Shown here piece by piece: positions 32,738-45,288 of a DNA stretch of 64,000 bases (within the stretch, counting starts at the first letter, position 1; each line of letters starts with the position of its first letter). The notes under the pieces are model-generated. The model searched no databases. It was given only the letters and a program-made list of their open reading frames with translations, and was not told the DNA's origin. The stretch covers positions 43,999,452 through 44,063,451 of the forward strand of contig CM059972.1 in assembly GCA_030490835.1 (NCBI GenBank), written 5' to 3'. Source of the stretch: Annona cherimola. Its lineage: Eukaryota > Streptophyta > Magnoliopsida > Magnoliales > Annonaceae. The translations under genes were made by a program, and so were the position numbers.

Positions 32738-35700
32738 TGTGATACCCAGACCTAAGTAGGCATATAAATATGACAGAGGTATTATTTAAATCATTTATGA
32801 TTTTTATGATTTAATGATATTTTACAATTAGGATTACGATTAAGAATAATGATTAAGATTAATCGACGTAGCCCAATATAAGTCAATATGACTAAAGTGA
32901 CTTAATAAGGATTGGAAAATATTAATGCTCATGAATAATTATTTTAATTATCATGATTTGATTAATGGAAATTAGATGATAATTATGGAATTAGGTTGAA
33001 AAATGCTAGAAAATTCATAACTTGTCGCTTATAAGGCGAATTGAGATGAAGTTTGAAAGATGAACACATGATTACGTGCCCAATCTTATGGATGGATTGG
33101 ATTATAGAAATTATGATGGGATTAGGATGATAATTATTTATTTTCATCCTAAATCCAAAAGTTAATTTCAAACGACTATAACTTGAGATAGAAAAGTCGT
33201 TTTCAAATGAAATTCGAGATGAATGGATAAAAATATATGGAGAATATTATGAGAGGATTTGATTAAACTAATTATCATGAAAACATACTTAATCACAAAA
33301 GGTCAAAGTGGCATTGACTTTTCCAACAAGCATTTATGAAAAAGCAAGTGGTTTAATGACTTGAGTAAATACTCCATATGAGGTGTCAAATGGGGATTTT
33401 TTGGCTTGATTTTGTGAATTAAATTAAATCCTAAAATCCATGATAAAATTCCATGGTTAAATGCATGATTTAAGAGGCTAATGAGCTAGCCTCAAGGAGA
33501 CTTGGAGGTGGCACAAGGAGGGGACGTCCAAGGAAGTATATGCTTGGATTTTTAATTTTTTATATATACAAGTCAAAACCTAGCTAAGCTAAATGAGAGA
33601 GGGCATGTAAATGCTCATTAATTGGAAATGACTTGATGACCAAGAAATGCCATAAGGTCGATGACATGTGGACGTTTCAAGGGGTTAGCTTCGGGGCTTA
33701 GTATTAGCCATGAATTAATGAATATTCACATGAGATTAATACCCATTTTACTTGGACATGAATGGGCCATGTCATCAAGGGATAAGATGCCCATTAATTA
33801 ACTTATCTATGATGTGTAAAAGTGCCCCCCACAAGATGGGAAAAAATCAGAAATATAAATATATGGGAGCATGTACATGGGACGTCCATTTGAAGTTAGA
33901 GAGAGAAAATTCTCTCCCAAGCAAGGCAGCCCTTGCACGACCCAAAAACAGCAAGGGGAGAAGGAAAAAGAGAAGGGAAAAAGAGAAGGAAAAAGAGAAG
34001 GAAAAAGGGGAGGAAAGAAAGGGATTCAAGCTAGGAAAGTTTGGATTCAAGTTTGATTCGATTCAAGTAAGTATACTTCATGTTTTGGGTTCTTTAATCC
34101 TAAGTTTTTCACCTCAAATTATGGATCATGAATTTGATTCATAATGAACCCTTGAAGGATGATTCACGATGCCCTTGATTTGGGTATTGAATAAGGATTG
34201 AATGATATGAATGAAATCAAGGGTTCAAGAGAGCTAAATGGAAGTCTAGGGTTGATTTTGGGTGAAAAACCTCTCTTGAATTTTCTTAAATTCACACAAT
34301 AAGTTGCTTTTTTGATTGGATATCATGATTAGACTATGATTTATGTTCTTATGAATTATATATGTTGATTTGGGCATAAGCTAATGATTTTAGAAAGGAT
34401 GAAATTTAGGGTTTCATATTTGACCCGATTTTCTACTTTTTATGTTAAATATGATGCATGAATTATCTTAAATGTTATATGGATGATTTGTAGGGTAAAG
34501 TACTCTAAATTAGGAACCCTTTGGATGTCCTACATGGGGTAGGACGATTTGCCCTAAATCTGATTTTTTGGGCATATGCATAATAACCAAATGGAGCGAT
34601 ATGGAGTACCCTATATGTATGTTATGTTGCTGTTTTAAAAGTAATTAAATTATGAATATTTTAGAGTGTAAAATACCCTAGAATTAGGGTGCTTTGGAAT
34701 GCCAAAAGAGGTTGGGAAGGCATGCCCTAAATATAATTTTTAAGGGTATGTAAAGGGATGTCCAAAGAGGGGTGCAAAAGGTATCCAAAACATGTGTAGA
34801 AGTTGCTGTTTTAGAAGCAACCAATTCATGAATTTCAAATATATGATATTAACCTAAATTTGGGTTAAGAAAAGCATGATTAATTTCTGAAATTTATGGA
34901 TTAAAAATCCATTTGGATTTAAGTATCAAAAGAGACGTTGAAAGGATGTAAAATGGGTCCTAAAGTTGCTGTTTTGTAGCCCAATGATGAATGGATTAAA
35001 ATTTCATAATTAAACCCTAAATTATATGTTAAATAAGGGGTTTAATCGTGCTTAAATAAGCTATAAGTTTCCGTTTTGAAAAATTTTAAGAAACACATAA
35101 GATATGTGTTGTAGTTGAGTGTATGTGGAAGGCTAAGCATGGATAAGTGATGAATGACTTATGTAAATTCCTAAAATGAAAAAATGCAAGAAATAATGAT
35201 AAAATGCATGATTATGTTGTTGTATTGATGATTAATGATCATCTTAAATTTTAAGACTAATATATGAAACCTAAGACGTCGAATATGTGCTTAGAATGAG
35301 CACCGACGTATGAAATGTGAAAAAATAGATAAAAATAATAAATGGGAGGTATGAACCCCCATATGATGATAGATGAATGGTTATTATGTGCATGAATGAA
35401 TACCCTACATATAGTTTTAAAATATGACATGGAATGAATGGTATAATTCATAAGTATGTGCTATATATATGTACCCAACTTGGAATTCAAGCGGGTTATG
35501 TATGTTAATGAAGTATGGGTTAGAAAACTAAGTGTATGCAAGCAAATGAAAAGTTTATCAATGCAATGTCATTCTTATATGTATAGGCGAAGACAAAGAA
35601 AAAGTAGATTCGGAAAGCTAAGGCGGAACAGGTAAGCAAGCGACCTTCTAAATGATTTTTGTTTTATCAAAATATGATTAAATGATTGCTAATGATGTTC

Positions 35701-36683
35701 TAAATGTTTGAACCATTTTACAATTGATTGATGAAATTGTTTCCAAGTTATTTAAGGATGATCATTCCTTTAGTTCAATATGTGTTGAAATGCAATTTCA
35801 ATTATGATAAATGTTTTATGTTATGCTTTATCAAATGTTGATGAAAAATGATGCTTTAAGAGTTTATGAATGAAAAATCATGCTAGCAAGTCAAGGATCA
35901 TGTTTATGATAAGCCATGTGCACAAAGCATGAGGTCCACCTTAAAGGTGTAAATGGACCGATTGTCCCCCTTTGGTGCGGCCAAGTCGCTAAGAGAGGCC
36001 TAGGGCCGGCGGCGCCTCCCTGGATTGGGAGAGACATTGGAAACGAATGGTTGCCTAGCTAGCTTCCATCCTATGATGTCGTGATACATTGCATTGTTTA
36101 TGATATACCCATGACGGGTATAAGGAACATGTTTTCATAATATACCCTCGAGTGGGTACAATGTTGCTTTTCATTATGTTTTAAATGAAAAATGTTGCCT
36201 TCAAAATGAATTGTCTAAAAATCTATAGCTTGCTTATTGGGTTTCGACTCATATTTTGTTTTCCAAACCCAAAGACAGGTGAAAGGAAGAAGGAGGCAAG
36301 GAGCACAAGTTGTGTTTTGAAGAATGGTGAATTTTATCTATGACATGTGAATGAATGGTTGTATGATGATCAAATGTAACTGTATTGATGTTTGTATGAA
36401 AAGTATTTTTTGACATGTGATTATGGATAGAGAAATTTTTTTTATGAACAAATGCTAAGGTATGATTTATCATATTATGATGGCTTATGAATTTTATGAT
36501 ATAACATGTGTACATCAAGGTTTAGTAATGGCCTAAATGAACACATGATAGAAATTGGAATATTTCTAATGACATTAACTCTTAAGGCGCTAAGATTAAG
36601 TGGATAAATATTCAATAAACCTTGCTGTGTGACAGGGCAACAATCCTGATCATGTTTACTAATCAATAACGGTCCCAGAGTGA
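32738..36683 (+). mobile_element. giant-class LTR F1, right end truncated
   Basis: Starts TGTGATACCCAGACC and is collinear with F2 over ~3.9 kb. A purine-rich block 33890-34066 ends at CAA|GTAAGT. A 45-bp mini-exon follows at 35587-35631, and GGGCAACAATCCTGAT at ~36636. It stops just short of the expected GGCGCCACA end, where an E repeat begins. Left flank AGTAA has no partner. The ORF at 33752-34144 is the purine-rich block translated and is not a gene. Confidence 0.75.
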
Positions 36684-37513
36684 CGAACTGCATATATGTC
36701 AATTAAAATTCTCGCTATTTATGCAAGTATACGTGTCGTGTCAAGTAATAAAGAGTGAGTAAAGTATCGTTCCCACGAGGAATTGTTAACTAGAATTATT
36801 AATTAGTTAATTGCTTTCGATGGGTAGAAAGTACTGAGTTCACGGATTTAAACTAAAGTTAACAACTGCAAAGAGAAATTAGAGTAGAGTTCACGGAACT
36901 GCGAGATACTAGAAATGGGGTTACTAATCAGGGATGACAGATGGATAGCTCGGAACCCTTGAATCTAAACTATATCACTTTGGTTCTTTTTAATTGGATT
37001 GTGTATAGATTTACTAGCCCAAGTTCAATAATCTCTATGCCTTCCAACACTATATAAAGCTAATTACACACTATTTAATTGCTATGTTCCCATGCTATTA
37101 AATAAAGTGAAATTGATAAATTCATAACCTGTTTAGTGACTACACAGGGTTTAATGGTATATTCCTATCCGTTAAATAACTCCCTTACAAAGAGAAAACC
37201 TATGCCCTGCACATGAATCAAGCAGAAATTTTCCTCTTCCGAGGATAAATCAAGCAATGAAATCATCTTACAAGGTAGCTAATCTTGTAAAAAATATTAA
37301 AACCACACATGCAAAGGTAAATCATATATAAAATCAAATATTCATTCCTGAATTTCAAAGAACCAAGACAATATAGATTAGAGTTCAATTTATCCTAACT
37401 ATCCATCTAATGGAGGTTTAGTTCAAAGACATGATCATAACATCCATTACATCCATATTGTAAATATCCAGGAAAAGCAGAGAACGAAAAATAGAAAGAA
37501 TAAGAGAAAACTG

Positions 37514-37925
37514 TTTTTCCGGCGGCTTCCACCAACGGAGTTGAATTCCCTCTTCAATCTATGCTTTGATCACGATTTCGTCTTTCTTTTGCTATGTAGT
37601 TCGTTCCTGAGCTCTCTCCTCCCCCCCTCGCACGCAAACCCCTAGGATCTATTTTTCCGGCGGCTTCCACCAACGGAGTTGAATTCCCTCTTCAATCTAT
37701 GCTTTGATCACGATTTCGTCTTTATTTTGCTATGTAGTTTGTTCCTGAGCTCTCTCCTCCCCCCTCGCGCGCAAACCCCTAGGATCTATTTTTCCGGCGG
37801 CTTCCACCAACGGAGTTGAATTCCCTCTTCAATCTATGCTTTGATCACGATTTCGTCTTTCTTTTGCTATGTAGTTCGTTCTTGAGCTCTCTCCTCCCCC
37901 CTCGCGCGCAAACCCCTAGGATCTA
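37514..37925. repeat. three tandem copies of a ~137-bp unit
   Basis: Units begin TTTTTCCGGCGGCTTCC at 37514, 37652 and 37789, and end ACCCCTAGGATCTA. The copies differ at only a few positions, so the triplication is young relative to the surrounding repeats. Confidence 0.95.
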
Positions 37926-37982
37926 TTTATAGAGTTGAGTTGTGCAGTCTACGCACTAAAAATTGGGGCATACGGATGCGTA

Positions 37983-38330
37983 TTGGCGCCTAGGCGCCAA
38001 CTCTCTGTGTGCTGGGCAACTTGAAACTTTTCTGCAAATTCTAGGAGTTCATGCCTTGGCGCCTTGGCGCCAACTCTTTGGAGTTTCATGACTTGGAGCT
38101 TCTCCTAGACACACCTGTGTGATCATGCCTGGTGCCTAGGCGCCAACTCCCTGGAAGCAGTTGTGACTTGTGGCTTCAAAAACCCTATTATGCTAATCTG
38201 CATGTTGGTATGATGGCGCCTGGGCGCCCCTGGATGGCGCCTAGGCACCAACTCACTAGAAGCTATTTGTTTGCTGGGTTATGCTAGAGTTCTGGCAAGG
38301 GCACATAGGGTGGCGCATGGGCGCCATCCA
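37983..38330. repeat. cluster of GGCGCC palindromes
   Basis: GGCGCCTAGGCGCC, GGCGCCTTGGCGCC, TGCCTAGGCGCCAAC, GGCGCCTGGGCGCC and GGCGCATGGGCGCC occur at ~60-90-bp spacing, usually followed by AACTC. They stand out strongly in the AT-rich context. Confidence 0.85.
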
Positions 38331-40614
38331 CATGCTCCTGGACTTGGTTCCGCTTTGCATTCCACTCGCCCACGTGCCTTTATATAGTCCGTCCTTCTTG
38401 CAAAAGATGAATAAAATGTCAACTCTCACTTAATTCCTTCCCAAGAAATGTCCCTCTCATGCCACTTGTCCATATGTACCTCAAAATGTCAACTTTCACT
38501 TTATTCTCAATTATGACAAATCACCTTTTATGTCTCTAAGTCAATAGCCTTAAAACATTCATCATTATCATGTAATCATCCATAAATCCAATGTTGTTTA
38601 GGGTTTCCTAATAAGGTTTGATATAATCAAATCCATTCATAACTTAGGGCACATAAATTTACCCACTCATTAAAGTTTTCATCTCAAGATGATAACCATA
38701 GGCTAAGATATTAGCCATTCAATTTAATTCATGAAATCTCATGAAATCTCTAATTGTTTAACACATTTTTTCAATCATTTTTTTTCATAATCCACTTCAT
38801 TCATCATGTAGGGCATGTCAACTTAGACTTTCCCTTCAAATTTCATATCAATTCATCACATATATATCAAGATATTGATATATTTGATCACTTGCTTAAA
38901 ATAATTAAAATAGATAGCAATGATTATTCATGTCACCTCATCATCTTTATGATGCCACCTCATCACCTAGCTTTAATTGCATTGCCACCTCATCTCATTC
39001 TCTGCACCCCTTTTTGTCATTTTTTACATGCCACCATTTTTGTCTTGTAGTGCCCATTAAATAATTGCAATGTACTCCCCATTATTTCTTGCAATTTCAA
39101 ATTCATCATTCTTAAATCCCATCTTGGTCACCCCTTTCTCAAAATTATCATTTAACCATGTTTATCATAGTCGGGGTTTCACATATTGTATGCTTTGAAA
39201 AGTTTAAAGTTTTGGATTGTGTATGAAATTTTGGGATATGTTGGGAATTAGGGGTTTTGGTTGGAACCCATGGATTAAAGAATTTAGAAATAATTTTTTA
39301 ATACAAATTTAGTGCATTGAGGCAAAATATTTGAGTTTTATAATGGTCTATTATGATTTTTGAATTGTGTCTACTAAGTGTTCAATAAAATGCTAATAAG
39401 AGGTATGATTCACTGGATACGTGTAGAAATAGATATTTAGTATCTTAAATGTATAAATTGGTTGATTTTCTTTGGCGAACTTTGGTGTTGAGTTGAGAAT
39501 GATGTAGTTTAATATATTTCATGGGCATCGCCTTGAGATTTTTTTTGAAGTTCATGATTGTATAAAGATCTTAGCATTTTTTAGGAATAATGATGGATTA
39601 GGAATAACTGGGAGAATTTTTTTTGAAAAGCATGTGAATGATGGATTAGGAATAACTGAGAGTGATTTTACATGAGTTTGACATGCAATGGATGGATGCC
39701 TATGAAATTTACTTAAAATTTCTATATCTTTTATATTACCCATGTTGTGTTCGATGAAATGCCTAAGTAAGACTAGTTGTATGACATGCAAGTTAATATA
39801 GTATCTTCGTAAAATAAATAAATCATTTACTATAGTTGAATCATGTTGGGTTGTAAATGGTGTAGAATGAGACTTGTGATGGTTTGATATGTATGAGTAT
39901 TAAGGGGTATAAATTATAAGAGATATTAAATTAGCATGCTTGAATTGCAATTGAAGCTAATATGGAAAAATGTAAACCTCTTTATATTTGGAATGAGTGA
40001 TGATAACTTGAAACGGATCGATGATATGAGTATGGATGAGATGAGAGCGAAATCTTAGCATAACTTAGTTTGGAGCTAATGTTGTTGAGACTAAGATGAG
40101 CTTATATATGGACTCGGTTCATGTGTGTTTGAGTGGATTTCGGTTGATCGGACTTAGAATTTTCATACCACATTGATTTTTATGATTTAGGCAAGACCCT
40201 TTGTTGAAAATGATTTTGTTATGTGTTTTGACATGGTTTTGGTGAAATCATTGCTTGGTTTGAATTGTTCTGAGAGATTAGGGTCGTGGAGAGGAGTTGG
40301 AAATGTAGAGATCTAAAGATGTCGAAAATATAGAGATTTAAATATTTTTTTTATATAAACCCAAGAAATTGGTGACAAGGTGATGATTGTTCATGATAAT
40401 TGAATGTATTTGGTTGAGCTTAGATGTTTGACATAGAATTTATAAAATGACGAAATCTTGCCCATCATTTATTTGATAAAATACCTAAGTACGACTTTAT
40501 AGGTGGAAACTATTTATAAATGAGTATTTAGAATTTTGATAATATGAATCAATTTGTACAATGCTTTGGGACGTGCAAGATTGTATATTAGGGTTGGATT
40601 GATGTTAGGGTCGT

Positions 40615-42378
40615 TGTGAGGACCAGGTATTTTTATTCTATTTTTATTATAACTTTTCTCTATTTATAAGGTAACTTATGAACATGCTAGTAAGAATTTT
40701 ACGATATTAATGGATACATAACATACATGGACACGACATTTAGGAGATGTATAGTGCATATGTGCATGTATGATTAGCGTTCCATTGATGGGCACTACGA
40801 CTATTGTTTCCTTCGCAGAGTAGGTACGGGGTTCGACCTGCCCGGTCAGGTCGCGGGGGTCAAGGGGGAGACGCCCCTTGCGGGGGTGCAGGGGGCAGCG
40901 CCCCTGAAGAAAATTTTAATTATTTAAGTCGTAGGAGTGGAAGAGTAAATTACCAAATGCGATTAGACCCGACTCATGCTCCGACCCGTCCTGGACCCGA
41001 TCCCGACCCGATGGGGGTTCGATATGAAGCGAAGCCCGCGCGATAGACTCCATTTTCTCACCTCACGCCCGACTGTTTTTCTTCTTCTTCTCTTCCCGAT
41101 CTCTGCGTCTTCTCTTCTTTCTCTTCTACTCAGTACGATCTAGCAATAGATCTCTTCGAGAAAACCCTACTGACTGCCTCGAAGGTGATCGATTTGAATC
41201 AAGGAAGCTCCAAATCTCTGCAAGCTAAGCCTAGGGTCGCTGTTTTGGGGAAAATCACGATCGAGGTAAGTAGATGTCGCCCTTTCTCGATTTAGTGATG
41301 AAATTTTATGTTGAACACGACATGAGGCTAGAGGAAATATGTAGAGCTTGACGACTCTATGGTATTAGGAAATGGGTTCGTAACAGTTAGGGTTTATGGG
41401 AAATTTACTTTGAATGTGCGATTTTTATGATGTGAAAGATTTCCTAGAAGTTCTTATATTGTTGAAATGTGACGTGAATTGATTTGCCCCAAAAGAGAAT
41501 ACGAATCGAAGGTTATTTCATTTCGCGCCTATCATGTGTTTGATAAAATGCTTGTGTGACAGATCTATGTGTTGTATCTGAATTGTGTTGATGTTGTATG
41601 TGTGGTTTGCGATGTGTTTCATTGTCTGTTATGTATGATGCGTTATCTCAAATAGTTGGTTGTAAGGGTTGTTCATGGCCCCTGATTGACATGAGGAGAG
41701 GGTTGTTCATGGCCCTTGATGGACATGAGTAGATGATTGGTTGTGTTGGTCAATTTGTGTGTATGGTTATATGTATACGATCTTGGGAGTGGGTATTGGA
41801 CCCATGTGTATTAGCTTCATCACTGTATGAGTATCCATCATTATGCTTATTTGCACTTTGTGCTAACCACTATCTACTTACTGGGTCTATTTAGACTCAT
41901 ATTATTGTTATTGTGGTTTTAGATCGCAGGCCAGAAGGAGAACTTAAGGATGGGACAAGTTGAAGATCAAACATGAGAGACCCTAGCACAATATGTTGAT
42001 TCCAGTTCTTTTAGACTTGTGCTCTTTTGATAATCATATATGTAGACAATTACTTAGGCGGATTCGTTTTGACAACTTTAATGTATTTGGTATTTCAGAT
42101 TGGATTATAATCCTTGTTGATGCACATATGCATGGCTATTATATCTGTTTGTTGTGTAAGGAAAATATGTAATGATTTCCTTCTATAAAAATGTTCTTAT
42201 TATATGAAGATGCAAGTATATAAATAGGATTGAATGTTACAGATGGAAATGTAATGATTATCAGGTCATGTATTCCATATGATCCCTTGTATGTTATGGG
42301 GAGATGCTGCCGAATTTTTCTATGATTGTGTAGCGCCGTTGATTAGTTATTGAGTATTTTTATGAATGGGGCGTTACA
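40615..42378 (+). repeat. 5' LTR of the Tekay-type element
   Basis: 1764 bp, TGTGAGGACC...GGGCGTTACA. Features in order: a GC-rich hairpin-forming block (40850-40915); a pyrimidine-rich stretch (41075-41130); a donor-like GAG|GTAAGTAG at 41265/41266; an acceptor-like TGTGGTTTTAG at 41922. Two other copies of this LTR family in the window conserve the donor and acceptor. The small 80-codon ORF over the GC block is not supported as a gene. Confidence 0.95.
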
Positions 42379-42383
42379 GAAAG

Positions 42384-42395
42384 TGGTATCAGAGC
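42384..42395 (+). other. primer binding site, initiator Met tRNA
   Basis: TGGTATCAGAGC, five bases after the 5' LTR end. Confidence 0.95.
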
Positions 42396-42582
42396 ATAAG
42401 AATGTTTTAAATTATTAAGTTAGTGAAAGAGACCGATTAGGTGAGTGGTGAGAATACATGTTAAGTACATAGTATATTATCAGGGATGCAGTCTAGGTTC
42501 TTGATATGGGACTTGGAATATCTCTATGTTAAATTAGTCTGTGTACATTGGTCAAATTTATGTTGCTTAATCTTAATTATTT

Positions 42583-43506
42583 ATGGATGTTGTACAGAAG
42601 ATGGCACCAAAGACAAGACTTAACAAGGGAAAGGGCATTATGGAAGAGGGTGGACCAAGTGAAACGATAGTCCCACCTCATGAAATGCCACTTGCTATTG
42701 AAGGCCAACAACAGGAGCAAGTTGCACAGGAGAGGTCCCCACTTCAAGAAGACGAGGAGAACGCAGATGATGATGCATACTGGGAAAATCCTAGCGGGGG
42801 TTATCATGGGATACACAGTCAAGGAGGAGTAGGAACCAGTAGTGGTGAGATTCCTATAGGACCAGAGGTAAATACTGGGGCACAAACAGGTGTGGAGGCT
42901 ATGATGGGAATGATGAGAGGTATGATGCAGAATTTTCAAGAATTTATGCAAGCTCAGATGGAGAGAATGACGGCAAGCCTGGACACTCAAAGAGAACAAC
43001 AAAGGACTTCAGGTGACACAAACCGTGCAGGTCCAAGGATGGGAGCAAGAAGACAAGAGCAAGAAGGAAGAAGGCCTCAAGAAGAGAAGTTAGACATCAA
43101 AGCATTCCAGGAGATGAAGCCTCCTATATTTCAAGGAGAAAGAGATTATTTAGTTGTGGATCGATGGGTGGCGAAGATGGAAAAGATTTTCAACTATATG
43201 GAATGCATAGAAGAACAAAAGGTCAAGTATGCTCTTTATGTGATGGAGGGGGATGCAGAACAGTGGTGGGATGCTGAGAAGGCTGTGTTACCAGATGGGG
43301 GTGGAAGACTACGATGGCCCGAATTTCTGGAAAGATTTCTTGCCCACTATGTGCCTGATAGTGAGAAAACACGTCGAGCATCAGAATTCATGCACTTAGT
43401 ACAGGGGAAAATGACCGTGGAAGAGTATGATGCTAAATTTCGGTCGCTTTCTAGATTTGTTCCGTGGATAAGGACCAATCCACAAGAAAGGGCACGTAAA
43501 TTTTAA
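42583..43506 (+). pseudogene. gag of the Tekay-type element
   Basis: 307 codons, with a second ATG at 42601 that better fits the family's usual MAP-like start. An acidic/Gln-rich N-terminus is followed by the gag domain at residues ~175-305 (VDRWVAKMEKIF, EQWWDAEK, FLERFLAHY, EFMHLVQGKMTVEEYDAKF). The frame is closed by TAA at 43504-43506, directly in the gag core, and continues unchanged after it. In a functional element this is the N-terminal part of one polyprotein. Confidence 0.9.
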
Positions 43507-43548
43507 GAGGGACTGAAATTCTCTATTCGAAGGGGCTTAGCACCCTTC

Positions 43549-45261
43549 ATGTTACGTGATTATGGAGAAATGCTTGATCGAGCCCGCATGATAGAACGGG
43601 AAGAAGAAGAGCAAGAGAGGATTAAGGAAAAGAGAAAAGGGCCAAGAGGAGAAGTACAAGGACACAAGAAGCAGAGGACTATTGAGGGTGAAACTTTTAC
43701 ATTTAAGTCAGCCTGTTTCCAATGTGGTCAATTGGGTCATAAAAAAACATCATGCCCGCAATTGGTAGGTCAAGGGGAAGAGCAAACCAGGGGACAAGCA
43801 CAAGCCCATGTTAGGGAGCAACAACCACAACAGCCACAGGTTCAAAGACAGAGGACAGGACGACATATTGTTTGCTTCTACTGTCGTCAACAAGGGCACA
43901 TTAGGAGGGATTGCCCTATACTCTTAGGTGGAGGAGCAGTAGGGGCAGCTCGGATACAACAACAATTACCAGTTCATAATATTCCTCCTGGTGGGATGCA
44001 GGTTGGGAGAGGACCCTATCCTCAGCAGGTTCGCCCTCAGGTCGATAGAAGACCACAAGTGATGGCAGTGGTTCAAGCTGCAAATGCACAAGAGGCACAA
44101 TCCGCAGAGAATGTGGTTACAGGTAACCTTCTTGTTAGTGGATGCATGGCCTTTGTATTGTTTGATCCTGGTGCATCACGATCGTTTGTGTCAATAGCTT
44201 TTGTGAAGAAAGCCAAGTTGATTAAACATCCCATGCATGAGCTAATGAGGGTGTCTACCCCCTTGAGAGCAGTTAGTATAGCAACTGAGATGTGTAGATG
44301 TGTTCCTGTGATGATTGAGGGTAGACAGTTCCTAGCAGATTTGATAGTATTGGAGATGGAGGGATTGGATATTATCTTGGGCATGGATTGGTTAGCTAAG
44401 TATGATGCTAATGTAGGTTGTCGATCAAAGCAAGTTATCCTTAAGGTACATAATGATGTGGAATTCATATTCAGAGGATTACCAACAGGTGGGTTACCCA
44501 AATTGGTGTCAGCCTTAGGAGCAATGAGTTTGGTTCGAAAAGGTTGTCTTGCTTATCTTGCCTCAGTAGTAGATATCAACCTAGTGGACAAACAGTTGGA
44601 TGAGATCCCTGTGGTACGTGAGTTCCCTGATGTGTTTCCTGCAGATTTGCCTAGTTTGCCACCCGAACGGGAAGTGGAATTTGGAATAGATTTGCAGCCT
44701 GGAGTGGAGCCAATTTCAAGAGCTCCTTATCGCATGGCACCAGTAGAGATGGCTGAATTGAAGACTCAGTTGCAGGATCTATTAGATAAAGGATTTATTC
44801 GGCCCAGTGTGTCAACATGGGGAGCCCCAGTTTTGTTTGTGAAAAAGAAAGATGGGAGTTTGAGGTTATGCATTGACTATCGCGAACTCAATAAAGTGAC
44901 TATTAAGAATAAGTATCCATTGCCTCGTATTGATGATTTGTTAGACCAGCTGCAAGGAGCAAGTAAGTTTTCAAAGATTGACTTACAATCTGGGTATCAT
45001 CAAATGAGAGTTAAAGAGTCAGATATACAGAAAACAGCATTTAGGACTCGGTATGGACATTATGAGTTCCTAGTCATGCCTTTTGGTTTAACAAATGCCC
45101 CTGCAGCATTCATGGACTTAATGAATAGGGTATTTCGGCCATATTTGGATCAAATTGTGGTTGTGTTTATCGATGACATTTTGGTGTATTCCAAGAGCAG
45201 TGAAGAGCATGAAGGACACTTGAGATTGATTTTACAAAGGCTAAGGGAAGAAAAGCTTTAA
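43549..45261 (+). pseudogene. nucleocapsid, protease and reverse transcriptase of the Tekay-type element
   Basis: 570 codons in the same frame as gag. Two intact CCHC knuckles lie at residues 56-69 and 109-122. The aspartic protease has FDPGAS at 205-210 (Pro in place of the usual Ser/Thr after Asp). RT spans ~400-560 with [24 protein letters not shown] (first catalytic Asp), [10 protein letters not shown], and VFIDD (540-543, the YxDD box variant). TAA at 45259-45261 interrupts the RT thumb/connection side; the next ORF continues in frame after 27 bases. Confidence 0.92.
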
Positions 45262-45288
45262 GGAAAGCTTAAGAAGTGTGATTTTTGG

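Larger units (their letters stand above)
36684..38345 (+). repeat. 'E' repeat copy B with tandem and GGCGCC arrays
   Basis: The head motif GCAAGTATACGTGTCGTGTC, then AAGTAATAAAGAGTGAG and CGTTCCCACGAGG, is at 36735-36795. Body order matches copy C (TGTTCCCATG at ~37089, CTATCCGTTAAAT at ~37164). It contains a triple 137-bp tandem repeat and a cluster of GGCGCC palindromes, both described separately. The usual tail hairpin is not seen; the right part grades into reverse LTR R2. Confidence 0.5.
30061..39183 (-). mobile_element. reverse giant-class LTR R2, split and partly deleted
   Basis: Starts TGTGGCGTCCCC, ends GGGGTTTCACA, with flanks TGTTG (30056-30060) and TATTG (39184-39188), a 4-of-5 match. 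Own pieces: 30061-30438, 32083-32737 and about 38346-39183. The first carries AGGATTGTTGCCCTGA in reverse; the last matches the promoter-side end of the class. A middle portion is missing, replaced by the F1 plus E block. Confidence 0.6.

Noticed and set aside
33752..34144. 130-codon Lys/Glu-rich ORF
   Set aside because: Purine-rich block of LTR F1 with a donor-like site inside; no homologous ORF preserved in F2 or F3.
40804..41046. 80-codon ORF, identical at 47739-47981
   Set aside because: Identity reflects the two LTRs; in older LTR copies the frame is not kept apart from the first dozen codons.
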